Shown here: in pieces, positions 1 through 7,544 of the stretch
Numbering within the stretch: the stretch's first letter is position 1
Layout of the letters: every line of letters starts with the position of its first letter
Assembly: GCF_000953825.1 (NCBI RefSeq)
Contig: NZ_BBUL01000092.1
Span: 124,001 to 188,000 of the forward strand
DNA: 64,000 nt
Source: Cellvibrio sp. OA-2007
Lineage (GTDB): Bacteria; Pseudomonadota; Gammaproteobacteria; Pseudomonadales; Cellvibrionaceae
Direction of reading: 5' to 3'
The notes under the pieces: model-generated
What the model was told of the DNA's origin: nothing
What the model saw: only the letters and a program-made list of their open reading frames with translations
Database searches by the model: none
Position numbers and translations under genes: made by a program

Positions 1-592
1 TGTAGCGAATCACAAGGCTCGCCCAGTCTGGCTGCCCCGTTACCGGACAGTTCGTTTTTAACAGATGACTCACCAAACATTCATCAACTAACTCGGTGCT
101 AGTGACGAGCAACTCTGGAGCAGGATGGTAGGTATCCACTACCACATCCAACTCATCTAATAACTCCCCCTGCACTTCTGCGATTTCCGCCAAATGTTGC
201 GCAGCACGCGCCGGTGTATTTAACGGTGTTATCATAACACGAACATCTGCACAGGTGACGCGCGCAAGATCTTGCGCAATCAGTTGCTCAACCTCAACCG
301 TACTATCAAAATGCGTTTGATTCAGCGAGTTCAAATACAACTTGAACGATTTTGATTCCACAATGAATTCACTGGAACAAGGAATAAAAAATTCAGCCAC
401 AGCTACAACCGGCTTACCCTTTTTATCCAACCAAGACAACTCATAACCAGTCCAAATATCAACACCGTAAAACGGCAACTCATTACCTATACCCAATAAG
501 CTGCGCGATTCAGCGCGGGCGATTGGGAACAACAATTGCGGTGCATACACCGAAATATAATCAGTTTGCTGTCCAAGGGGATTGTGACTCAT
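1..592 (-). CDS. queF: NADPH-dependent 7-cyano-7-deazaguanine reductase QueF (3' end beyond window)
   Basis: QueF reduces preQ0 to preQ1 with NADPH in the queuosine tRNA-modification pathway, in the cytoplasm. Reading the minus strand from the ATG at 590-592 gives an N-terminus MSHNPLGQ, then FYGVDIWTGYELSWL and the ending KTNCPVTGQPDW at the left edge. The NCPVTGQPDW segment carries the conserved cysteine that forms the thioimide adduct. The N-terminal half indicates the long (E. coli YqcD-like, about 280 residue) two-domain form. About 197 codons are present; the remaining C-terminus lies left of base 1. It starts 16 bp after the stop of the upstream ABC permease on the same strand, so co-transcription is plausible. 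The family call is secure. Confidence 0.93.
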   Translation of the reverse strand, partial: MSHNPLGQQTDYISVYAPQLLFPIARAESRSLLGIGNELPFYGVDIWTGYELSWLDKKGKPVVAVAEFFIPCSSEFIVESKSFKLYLNSLNQTHFDSTVEVEQLIAQDLARVTCADVRVMITPLNTPARAAQHLAEIAEVQGELLDELDVVVDTYHPAPELLVTSTELVDECLVSHLLKTNCPVTGQPDWASLVIRY

Positions 593-608
593 AGCAACTC
601 CTGCCAGA

Positions 609-1382
609 TCAAGCGCGCAAACGCTTGCCGGTTTTTAATAAATTCATAGCAACAGCAAACAAAATTACCACACAAGCCGTTAACCCTATCAATGCGGCAC
701 CTATGTGTACATCGCTAACCCCCAGCATGCCATAGCGAAACCCGTTGACCATATGCAGAATGGGGTTAAACACCGATACCTGCTGCCAAAACTCCGGTAA
801 CAAACTAATGGAATAGAACACACCACCAAAGTAGGTTAGCGGAGTTAATACAAAGGTGGGAATGATTGATACATCATCAAAAGTATTGGCGTAAATTGCA
901 TTGATAAAGCCAGCCAGGGAAAACAGCACCGACGTCATAAACACAATAAATAGCGTCGCCCCCCAATGATGAATAGATAATTTCGTAAAAAATAACGACA
1001 TAATCGTTACAATAAAACCTACCGCAACTCCGCGGGCAACACCACCCATGACATAACCCAGCAAAATAATATAATTAGGCGTAGGCGAGACCAGCAACTC
1101 TTCAATGCTGCGCTGAAATTTTGCACTAAAAAAAGATGACGATACATTGGCGTAGGCATTGGTAATAACCGCCATCATAATTAAGCCCGGCGCAACAAAT
1201 TCGATATAGCTAAAACCTGCCATATCACCGATGCGGCTGCCAATCAACTTGCCAAAAATCACAAAGTACAAAATCATGGTGATTGCTGGCGGCAATAAAG
1301 TTTGAATCCAAATACGAGTAAAACGTTTAATTTCTTTGCGCAAAATGGTGAGAAAGGCAATCCACTGCTCTTGTGCATTCAT
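609..1382 (-). CDS. ABC-2 type transporter permease (YadH-like)
   Basis: This is a 257-residue integral membrane subunit of an ABC-2 exporter. It has about six hydrophobic segments, including one near residues 20-45 and a last one near 225-248, and the ABC-2 signature region around residues 185-210 (TPLTYFGGVFYS). The family exports drugs, polysaccharides or lipids, and YadGH itself has no settled substrate. Its start codon overlaps the stop of the upstream ATPase gene by 4 bp, so the two are translationally coupled and form one transporter. queF follows after 16 bp. The substrate cannot be told from the sequence. Confidence 0.88.
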   Translation of the reverse strand: MNAQEQWIAFLTILRKEIKRFTRIWIQTLLPPAITMILYFVIFGKLIGSRIGDMAGFSYIEFVAPGLIMMAVITNAYANVSSSFFSAKFQRSIEELLVSPTPNYIILLGYVMGGVARGVAVGFIVTIMSLFFTKLSIHHWGATLFIVFMTSVLFSLAGFINAIYANTFDDVSIIPTFVLTPLTYFGGVFYSISLLPEFWQQVSVFNPILHMVNGFRYGMLGVSDVHIGAALIGLTACVVILFAVAMNLLKTGKRLRA

Positions 1383-2332
1383 GATTGCACCTCTTTTTGT
1401 GTAGCGACCGACAAGTCTTTATTCCCATTAACCATCGCAACAAACAACTCTTCCAAGCGGTTAGATTTATTGCGCATGCTAACAATCTCAAAACCTTGCG
1501 CAGTCAATTGTGCGAATACCGCGTTAAGCGACTGCCCTTTATCCACTTCAACCTCAAAGGAGTGCTCATCAGTTTTTTCGACGCGATACCCAATTAAGCT
1601 CGGCAGCGCATGCAGCTCACCCACCACATCAAAAATAAATACTTCTTTATTAAGCTGTTGCAGTAAGTGTTTTACGCTGGTGTTTTTAACAATAACGCCT
1701 TGATCAATAATCGCCACATTGCGACACAAACTCTCCGCCTCTTCTAAATAATGCGTGGTGAGAATAATAGTAGTACCTGCCGCATTGATCTCGCGCAGAA
1801 ATTCCCACATGGAACGACGCAGTTCTATATCAACACCCGCTGTAGGCTCATCAAGAATCAACAGCTGTGGCTCATGCACCAGTGCCCGCGCAATCATCAA
1901 ACGCCGCTTCATCCCTCCCGACAACATGCGCGCAGGTGTGTGGCGCTTATCCCATAAACTTAATTGTTTTAAATATTTTTCAGTTTGCTGCAACGCCTGG
2001 TTACGCGGCAACCCATAATACCCAGCTTGCTGCAGCACTATATCTTCAACTTTTTCAAACATACTGAAATTAAATTCTTGCGGAACTACGCCCAGGTATT
2101 TTTTTGCACTGGAAAAATCCGTATCAATATTTTTACCAAACACCTCCACCATGCCTGAGGTTTTGCGCACCAGTGAACTAATAATGCCAATGGTGGTGGA
2201 TTTACCTGCGCCATTAGGTCCCAGTACAGCAAAAAAATCCCCGGGCATCACATCCAAGGAAATACCCTTTAGTGCTTCGAATTTTTCGTTGTAAACTTTG
2301 CGCAGATTTTTTAATGAGAGTGCCGGAGTCAT
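1379..2332 (-). CDS. ABC transporter ATP-binding protein (YadG-like)
   Basis: This is the nucleotide-binding subunit for the permease encoded immediately downstream. It has Walker A (GPNGAGKST), the signature LSGGMKRR, Walker B (LLILDEPTAG) and the switch histidine in TTHYLEEAE, all in the first 220 residues. A C-terminal extension of roughly 90 residues is typical of the CcmA/YadG-type ATPases of ABC-2 exporters. The frame is open four codons upstream from a TTG at 2344. The ATG at 2332 is preferred because a GAGG-type ribosome-binding sequence lies just before it. The gene is divergent from the PA2817-type gene starting at 2390. Substrate unknown. Confidence 0.9.
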   Translation of the reverse strand: MTPALSLKNLRKVYNEKFEALKGISLDVMPGDFFAVLGPNGAGKSTTIGIISSLVRKTSGMVEVFGKNIDTDFSSAKKYLGVVPQEFNFSMFEKVEDIVLQQAGYYGLPRNQALQQTEKYLKQLSLWDKRHTPARMLSGGMKRRLMIARALVHEPQLLILDEPTAGVDIELRRSMWEFLREINAAGTTIILTTHYLEEAESLCRNVAIIDQGVIVKNTSVKHLLQQLNKEVFIFDVVGELHALPSLIGYRVEKTDEHSFEVEVDKGQSLNAVFAQLTAQGFEIVSMRNKSNRLEELFVAMVNGNKDLSVATQKEVQS

Positions 2333-2389
2333 AACCCCTCGCAATAATGAATGAAAGTCAAAAAATTTATCACCAGATCAGGGCGCTGT

Positions 2390-2812
2390 ATGTCGATTTC
2401 AAGTTTGGAACAATCCATTTACGACCAAGAGTATTATACCTATCATCTGGAATTGCTCGCCGCTTTCAGCGCGCAAGTCCAAGAGTTGCCGCCTTTTAAT
2501 GCAGAACTCCCCAGCGAGGATGATCAGGAGTTTCTCGCCGCGCTCACCCTGTTGCCACAACAATCCCATGAACCAGGCTTTCTTGAGCAAGGCCAAACAC
2601 TAATGTGCCGAGTTGTCGGCTCTTATCCACATTTGATGCCGCTATTGTATCGCGACCTACTCTGGTTTTTTGGGGGTGATTGCCTGCATTTTATGCCAGA
2701 TGAAGAAATTGCGGTGTTCCAGCGATTAGACGAGCAACGCGAAGAGGCAAAAGAACAACAAGTGCCGTTCAGCTATAAAGAGGCGCGCGCAAAAACAATG
2801 GGAATGCATTAA
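2390..2812 (+). CDS. PA2817 family conserved protein
   Basis: This is a soluble, acidic protein of about 140 residues with no signal peptide or membrane segment. It resembles the small conserved pseudomonad family called PA2817, notably in the central segment around YRDLLWFFGGDCLHFMPDEE, which is the most family-like stretch. No enzymatic motif is visible and the function is not known. The reading frame extends upstream to 2351, but the internal ATG at 2390 (MSISSLEQ) fits the family start better and leaves room for a divergent promoter shared with the YadG-like gene. Family membership is from memory and the role is open. Confidence 0.7.
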   Translation: MSISSLEQSIYDQEYYTYHLELLAAFSAQVQELPPFNAELPSEDDQEFLAALTLLPQQSHEPGFLEQGQTLMCRVVGSYPHLMPLLYRDLLWFFGGDCLHFMPDEEIAVFQRLDEQREEAKEQQVPFSYKEARAKTMGMH

Positions 2813-2904
2813 ACAGAATAAACGCAAAGGAATGCTACGCCCAAGCGGGCAAATATATTTTGAGAGAATGAGGAAAGTAAACCAAGAGATGAACTGAGTA
2901 AAAA

Positions 2905-2979
2905 TGGAGCGGGAAACGAGGCTCGAACTCGCGACCCCAACCTTGGCAAGGTTGTGCTCTACCACTGAGCTATTCCCGC
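2905..2979 (-). tRNA. tRNA-Gly (GCC), copy 2
   Basis: On the minus strand the sequence starts GCGGGAATAGCTCAGTGG, has anticodon GCC flanked by the ACCTT/AAGGT-type stem, a T-loop GTTCGAG, and a matching acceptor arm ending in an encoded CCA (plus-strand tgg at 2905-2907). It is 75 nt including CCA. It is the last gene of the four-tRNA array and is identical as far as I can see to the copy at 3163-3237. Confidence 0.97.
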
Positions 2980-2985
2980 AAAATG

Positions 2986-3061
2986 TGGCGTCCCCTAGGG
3001 GACTCGAACCCCTGTTACCGCCGTGAAAGGGCGGTGTCCTAGGCCACTAGACGAAGGGGAC
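2986..3061 (-). tRNA. tRNA-Glu (TTC), copy 2
   Basis: On the minus strand it begins GTCCCCTTCGTCTAGTGG, with anticodon TTC in a CCGCC/GGCGG stem, T-loop GTTCGAG, acceptor GTCCCCT pairing with AGGGGAC, and an encoded CCA. It is 76 nt. It lies only 6 bp upstream of the second tRNA-Gly, so the pair is almost certainly cut from one precursor. Confidence 0.97.
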
Positions 3062-3162
3062 ATTTTGAAAGCTGCCTAGGCGGCAACGATAAAACGTACT
3101 TCACTAACAGATTAAAACTTACAGCTTTTTCTACTACTTTAACTTCTCGTTATGAGAGAAGT

Positions 3163-3237
3163 TGGAGCGGGAAACGAGGCTCGAACTCGCGACCCCAACC
3201 TTGGCAAGGTTGTGCTCTACCACTGAGCTATTCCCGC
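3163..3237 (-). tRNA. tRNA-Gly (GCC), copy 1
   Basis: Same sequence as the tRNA-Gly at 2905-2979: acceptor GCGGGAA, anticodon GCC, encoded CCA. An 8-bp inverted repeat (3141-3148 with 3156-3163) abuts its 3' end in the precursor and could guide processing or stabilise the spacer. Confidence 0.97.
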
Positions 3238-3241
3238 ATAT

Positions 3242-3317
3242 TGGCGTCCCCTAGGGGACTCGAACCCCTGTTACCGCCGTGAAAGGGCGGTGTCCTAGGC
3301 CACTAGACGAAGGGGAC
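3242..3317 (-). tRNA. tRNA-Glu (TTC), copy 1
   Basis: First gene of the array, same sequence as the tRNA-Glu at 2986-3061, with anticodon TTC and encoded CCA. A strong sigma-70-type promoter lies about 60 bp upstream on the minus strand. Confidence 0.97.
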
Positions 3318-3379
3318 CCGGACCATCTAACGTTTTCATCTACTCTTTCAAGCCGATGTCTGCGTCAGAAGTGGGGCGC

Positions 3380-3408
3380 ATTCTAGGGACAGGTACCGCC
3401 CATGTCAA
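3380..3408 (-). promoter_or_regulatory. sigma-70 promoter of the tRNA array
   Basis: Reading the minus strand, TTGACA (3403-3408) and TAGAAT (3380-3385) are separated by exactly 17 bp, followed by the GC-rich discriminator GCGCCCC. This combination is typical of stable-RNA promoters under stringent control. It points at the Glu-Gly-Glu-Gly tRNA array. The boxes are seen directly; stringent control is inferred. Confidence 0.8.
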
Positions 3409-3558
3409 CACTTTTAATTCTTTTTTTATCAGAGCGGAAACAAGCACTTAGCTAACTTAGGCAGCAACTAAAACACAAACTCTAGTGCCATTTTTTTCGG
3501 TGCTATACTTGTCGCAACAATATGCCCAGCAATTAACCAATAAGGTCTTTAATCCATC

Positions 3559-4353
3559 ATGTCGGTTTATGTTATTGCCATAATACTTTTGTTGCTGGTT
3601 TTGCTGGCGGGATATTTATTTTTATCTCACGCAATCGAAAAGCGACGAGCACGGCGCCAACGGCTGATTACCGCCCTGCGCGCGCGACGCAACTCTTTTC
3701 GCGATCTTGCTACCGGATTCCCTTCGGGCTTTTTATCCACCGATTTAACTGCCCTGCTCTATCGCGCACTGATCGATTGTAGCGAACAGCTTTCCCGTCT
3801 CGAGCCCAGTGACCCAACTCACACGGAACACTTCAATCTTTACACCAACCTGCTAGCCGCACAAAAAGACACGGCCGACCAAACCCGGGTTCGGCTGGAC
3901 AACCCTCAGCAAATCAAGGAGGCTCAGGGCTTATTACAAGAACTGCATAAATTTGTCATGCAACAATCTGCGTTACACCTTATTAACCAAGTACAAACCG
4001 ACGCCTATGTCGATCAAATCAACCGGCTGGTGCTGCAAATATCTGTAGATGGCCATGTTTTTAACGCCCGTCAGTCACAACAAATCGGTAAAACTCGTTT
4101 AGCCATTCACTACTACACCTTGGCTCGCAAAGCTTTAGCTACTGAAAAAGCTGGCCGCAGTTTTGATAAACAAATCGCACAGTTAGACTCAGTCATCGCC
4201 AAGCTGCAAGAGAAAGCTGATGCAACACCTGAAGGAGCTGAAGCACCAAGCGAAACAAAACCCGCCGCAACTGCCGACAACACTTCCAGCAAAGAGTGGC
4301 AACAGTTCAACGAAGAAAACGATAAGTGGAAGAAAAAACAGATTTACGACTAA
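3559..4353 (+). CDS. membrane-anchored protein of unknown function
   Basis: I do not recognise this 264-residue protein. The N-terminus (residues 1-25, MSVYVIAIILLLLVLLAGYLF) is a single hydrophobic anchor followed by the basic stretch EKRRARRQR, so the rest is probably cytoplasmic. The body is helical and rich in Gln and charged residues, with coiled-coil character around residues 95-215, and it ends in a low-complexity Ala/Pro/Glu tail. An extended -10-like TGCTATACT at 3501-3509 could drive it. It stands alone between the tRNA array and a convergent small regulator. The topology suggests a scaffold or envelope protein, but nothing in the sequence gives a function. Confidence 0.75.
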   Translation: MSVYVIAIILLLLVLLAGYLFLSHAIEKRRARRQRLITALRARRNSFRDLATGFPSGFLSTDLTALLYRALIDCSEQLSRLEPSDPTHTEHFNLYTNLLAAQKDTADQTRVRLDNPQQIKEAQGLLQELHKFVMQQSALHLINQVQTDAYVDQINRLVLQISVDGHVFNARQSQQIGKTRLAIHYYTLARKALATEKAGRSFDKQIAQLDSVIAKLQEKADATPEGAEAPSETKPAATADNTSSKEWQQFNEENDKWKKKQIYD

Positions 4354-4389
4354 TAGCGCAATCGCTGTTTGCACAAACTGCCCGCTTTT

Positions 4390-4662
4390 TTACGGATATT
4401 CCAGCACCTGCTTTAACTGCAAAACATTTTCTGCAACCCAATTCTGATTAACTGCCCCCCAAGCCACTAGACGATAACTGCCATTGCTGTTTTCTAAGTC
4501 AATGGCGAGCTCATGAATAGCAGCCAAGGTATCTTGCGCGGTACGTCTTGGCATTCCCGTCGCACCGATGATTTTAGGCACCGTATTAACTCCCTGTGCA
4601 ATCAACCAAGCAACATAAATTCGGCGATAAAAACTGGTTTTCGTTTTACTGTGTGCGGTCAC
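4390..4662 (-). CDS. small winged helix-turn-helix protein
   Basis: This is a predicted DNA-binding protein of about 90 residues. The segment SFYRRIYVAWLI is followed by a helix-turn-helix-like core (TVPKIIGATGMPRRTAQDTLAAI) and a C-terminal wing ending VLQLKQVLEYP, as in a small conserved pseudomonad family. The frame runs upstream to an ATG at 4683, but the GTG at 4662 has a well-placed AGGAG seven bases before it and gives an N-terminus (MTAHSKTKTSFYRR) like family members, so I prefer it. It converges with the preceding gene. Target genes are unknown. Confidence 0.68.
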   Translation of the reverse strand: MTAHSKTKTSFYRRIYVAWLIAQGVNTVPKIIGATGMPRRTAQDTLAAIHELAIDLENSNGSYRLVAWGAVNQNWVAENVLQLKQVLEYP

Positions 4663-4764
4663 AAAGCATCTCCTGACATCCAAAATTCATTTCCCAGTAT
4701 CGTCTTTACCAGAGAATTTTGCACTAGAATGGCCTTATGATTCCGCTTTTCATTTGGTGCGTCC

Positions 4765-5730
4765 ATGTTGATAAATTGCGTTGCCTATCAAGAAGGTAAA
4801 AAGCTCTGCGATATCCCTGTGGTGGAAATCAGCGAGTACGTCAAAAAGAACGATTGTTTTGTCTGGGTTGCATTAAAAGATGCTGAGCCAGATGAACTCG
4901 ACCAAATGCGACAGGAATTTGGCCTGCACGAATTGGCGGTAGAGGATGCCCATGTTGGTCATCAGCGCCCTAAAATTGAAGAGTATGGCGATTCGCTGTT
5001 TGCAGTGATGCACACCGTAGAATTTAATGATGGCGAATTAAATGTAGGCGAAGTTGATGTGTTTGTAGGGGAGAATTATGTGCTCTCTACCCGCAACCGC
5101 ACCCAACAAGGATTTCTCGGTGTGCGCGCACGCTGCGAACGTGAACCGCACCACCTGGCACAAGGTTCAGCGTTTGTTTTTTATGCATTGATGGATGCAG
5201 TTGTTGATCGCTACTTCCCCGTCGTTGTTGCTTTTGAAACCGAGCTGGAAATTATTGAGGATCAAATTTTTACCAAGGGATCGCAGCGCGCCAATATTGA
5301 GCGACTCTACGAATTAAAACGCAAGGTCACTATTTTAAAACACGCAGTTGCTCCCTTGTTGGAGGCGGTGGGCAAACTCGATGGTGGCCGTGTTCCGCCA
5401 ATTGTGGCCAATACTAAAGATTATTTCCGCGATGTGCAGGATCACCTGTATCGCATCAACACCTCAATTGACTCTATTCGCGACACAATTAGCACTGCGA
5501 TTCAAGTTAATTTATCCATGGTGAGCATCGACGAAAGCGAAGTGAATAAGCGCCTCGCCGCTTGGGCTGCCATATTTGCCGTTGCTACGGCGTTTGTCGG
5601 TATTTGGGGAATGAACTTTGAGCACATGCCGGAATTGAAATGGAAATACGGCTATCCCGTATCACTCGGCATTGTGTCGGTAGTCTGTGTGTATTTGTAT
5701 TATCGATTTAAAAAATCCGGTTGGCTGTAA
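4765..5730 (+). CDS. corA: CorA-type magnesium/cobalt transporter
   Basis: CorA forms a homopentameric inner-membrane channel for Mg2+ (also Co2+ and Ni2+). This 321-residue protein has the usual acidic soluble N-terminal domain, long helices at about 180-265, and two C-terminal transmembrane segments. The first ends in the diagnostic GMN motif (GIWGMNFEHMP), and the second lies near residues 295-315 with a basic tail RFKKSGW. Length and layout are typical. It is monocistronic as far as can be seen and converges with the gene ending at 5738. The GMN motif makes the family certain; the preferred ion is inferred. Confidence 0.93.
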   Translation: MLINCVAYQEGKKLCDIPVVEISEYVKKNDCFVWVALKDAEPDELDQMRQEFGLHELAVEDAHVGHQRPKIEEYGDSLFAVMHTVEFNDGELNVGEVDVFVGENYVLSTRNRTQQGFLGVRARCEREPHHLAQGSAFVFYALMDAVVDRYFPVVVAFETELEIIEDQIFTKGSQRANIERLYELKRKVTILKHAVAPLLEAVGKLDGGRVPPIVANTKDYFRDVQDHLYRINTSIDSIRDTISTAIQVNLSMVSIDESEVNKRLAAWAAIFAVATAFVGIWGMNFEHMPELKWKYGYPVSLGIVSVVCVYLYYRFKKSGWL

Positions 5731-5737
5731 AACAACA

Positions 5738-7471
5738 TTATGCCAACGCTTCTTGTAGGTTTTTTGTCGCCTCTACTGCAAAACACTCAATATGTTCACC
5801 CTGCGCCAGTGTGCCAATCGATTTCTTCAATGGCACCCGGCGCGGTGTAAAGCTAAACAAATCACTGCGCTCGGCGTAGTGGCGCACCATGTGACTCACA
5901 AGCACTTCACCCGGCTCTGCTGCAGCTTCCATACGCGCTGCCATGCTCACCGCAACACCCTCCAAATCAGGAATATCGGTTACTTCATTGTGTATAATAC
6001 TTACCTCACCCAATTCAAGACCAATGCGCAATTCAAATCCAGCCGCACGTAAAACATTGCGCATCATGCAAGCACAGGCTAAACCTGCAGTGGCATTTTT
6101 AAAGGTCACGCGCAGCGAATCGCCTTCCATATTGGGGTGATCTGCGGACCACTTTTTAAGAATAGGTTTTACCAAACCGCGAAACAGCGCTAACTTTTCT
6201 GAAAGCTCGTCGTTCCCCCATTGGGAAAAGCCTTTTAAATCCATAAACAAAATGGTGAGTTTACGCACCTGCTCTTGCTCATGGTCAGCGGCAAGCTCCA
6301 ATAAGCGCGGCCAGAATTCCTCGCGAATCGCCGCCATTTTTTCTTTTAGCTGCACGTGTAACTGAGTATTAGTACGCAACACTAATTGCGCGAGTTGAAT
6401 GCGCTCCGCTTCAGTTTGCAATTGATTTTTCAACTCGGTAGGGTTGTGCGTACCCACCTCCTCTACGACAAATTTCACTAGCGCACCGCCGGCAACATCG
6501 CTAATCGACTTTAAGCGCAGTATGGTGCCCCAGTGCACCGCCGCCAAATGCTCCATAAAAATGGGCAGTGTTGCCAATTCATGATCGGCAAGACGATAGG
6601 GGTAGCGCAACTCAATCGTAACGGCTTCAGCAAAAATACGCTCAAACTCATGAGTGCGATAAACGGTTTTTTCCTGACCGCTTTCATCCCAGTAGGCATA
6701 GGCACATTTAACATTGGCAATATTCCAGCCAGCACTGGTAATTTTCCATAATTTACTGCCAGTGATAGTAGCCCCCGTCAACCTCACTTTGCCGAGGTTG
6801 GCGCCGCGCAAATCGCAGTCGGTTAAATTGGCGCTGGCAAAATCGGCTTTGTATAAATCGAGTTGACGCAGATCCACGCCGGTTAAATTGGCTCCTTTAA
6901 ACACCGCTCCCGTCAAGTTGGCGCCGCGCATATTGGCACTGCTCAAATTGGCGCCAGTAAAAATAGCACTGGATAAATCCGCATTGCGCAGATTAACGCC
7001 AGCCAGATTGGAATTACCAAAATCCACTCGCGCTAATTGTTGCGATTCCAAATTACTGCCTGCCAGAGATACATCCCGCAGAATTAAACTACTGATATCG
7101 TGCCCGCGAAAATCAATATTTTCCAATCGGGCATTACGCGTATTTGCGGTAAGAATTTTAGCGAGAAATAAAATTGAACCACTCAGATCGCAGCGCGATA
7201 AATTGGCCGCGATGAGCTTCGCGTAAGAAAAATCATTGTGCTGAAAACACGAGCCTTGCAAATTTGCAAAAATCAAATCCGCATACTGAAAGCTGCAGTG
7301 AGTGACGCGCGCATTGCAAAAAGAAGCTTTTGAAAAATCGTAGCCATTAAGGTTCATCCCCTCCAGCTCAACGCCATCAAGATTAATTTCGCCATTGACC
7401 TGATGCTTACGCCAGCTATTCCAGAAGGAAGCACCCTGTTCTAATGCATGCAGAACTTGGTTTTTGTCCAT
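5738..7471 (-). CDS. pentapeptide-repeat / class III nucleotide cyclase fusion
   Basis: This is a 577-residue soluble protein with two clear parts. Residues about 20-245 are pentapeptide repeats of the A(D/N)LXX type, forming a right-handed quadrilateral helix. After a linker of about 150 residues, residues about 395-560 form a class III adenylate/guanylate cyclase homology domain. The two metal-binding aspartates are present (LFMDLKGFS and EGDSLRV). The transition-state arginine is present in VSMAARMEAAAEPGE, but the usual asparagine of the VNxAxR motif is a serine. The product (cAMP, cGMP or none) is therefore uncertain. There is no membrane segment or signal peptide. The repeats may serve as a protein-interaction or regulatory platform. 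It lies downstream of the GNAT-nitrilase gene with a terminator between. Confidence 0.85.
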   Translation of the reverse strand: MDKNQVLHALEQGASFWNSWRKHQVNGEINLDGVELEGMNLNGYDFSKASFCNARVTHCSFQYADLIFANLQGSCFQHNDFSYAKLIAANLSRCDLSGSILFLAKILTANTRNARLENIDFRGHDISSLILRDVSLAGSNLESQQLARVDFGNSNLAGVNLRNADLSSAIFTGANLSSANMRGANLTGAVFKGANLTGVDLRQLDLYKADFASANLTDCDLRGANLGKVRLTGATITGSKLWKITSAGWNIANVKCAYAYWDESGQEKTVYRTHEFERIFAEAVTIELRYPYRLADHELATLPIFMEHLAAVHWGTILRLKSISDVAGGALVKFVVEEVGTHNPTELKNQLQTEAERIQLAQLVLRTNTQLHVQLKEKMAAIREEFWPRLLELAADHEQEQVRKLTILFMDLKGFSQWGNDELSEKLALFRGLVKPILKKWSADHPNMEGDSLRVTFKNATAGLACACMMRNVLRAAGFELRIGLELGEVSIIHNEVTDIPDLEGVAVSMAARMEAAAEPGEVLVSHMVRHYAERSDLFSFTPRRVPLKKSIGTLAQGEHIECFAVEATKNLQEALA

Positions 7472-7493
7472 GAAGATTTAACTCTCCGTTGTA

Positions 7494-7537
7494 GCTAAAA
7501 AAACAGCAGAGCGACCCTGCAAGAGCCGCTCTTTTTT
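7494..7537 (-). terminator. rho-independent terminator after the GNAT-nitrilase gene
   Basis: On the minus strand an AGAGCG...CGCTCT stem is followed shortly by a run of seven T. It sits between the nitrilase stop (7545) and the cyclase start (7471), so the two are probably separate transcripts. A T-run also exists on the plus-strand side of the stem. Confidence 0.6.
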
Positions 7538-7544
7538 CTCACAA

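Noticed and set aside
1302-1703. Plus-strand 133-codon frame over the ABC exporter genes
   Set aside because: Antisense to two well supported overlapping genes; Cys/Ser/Thr-rich product typical of a shadow frame.
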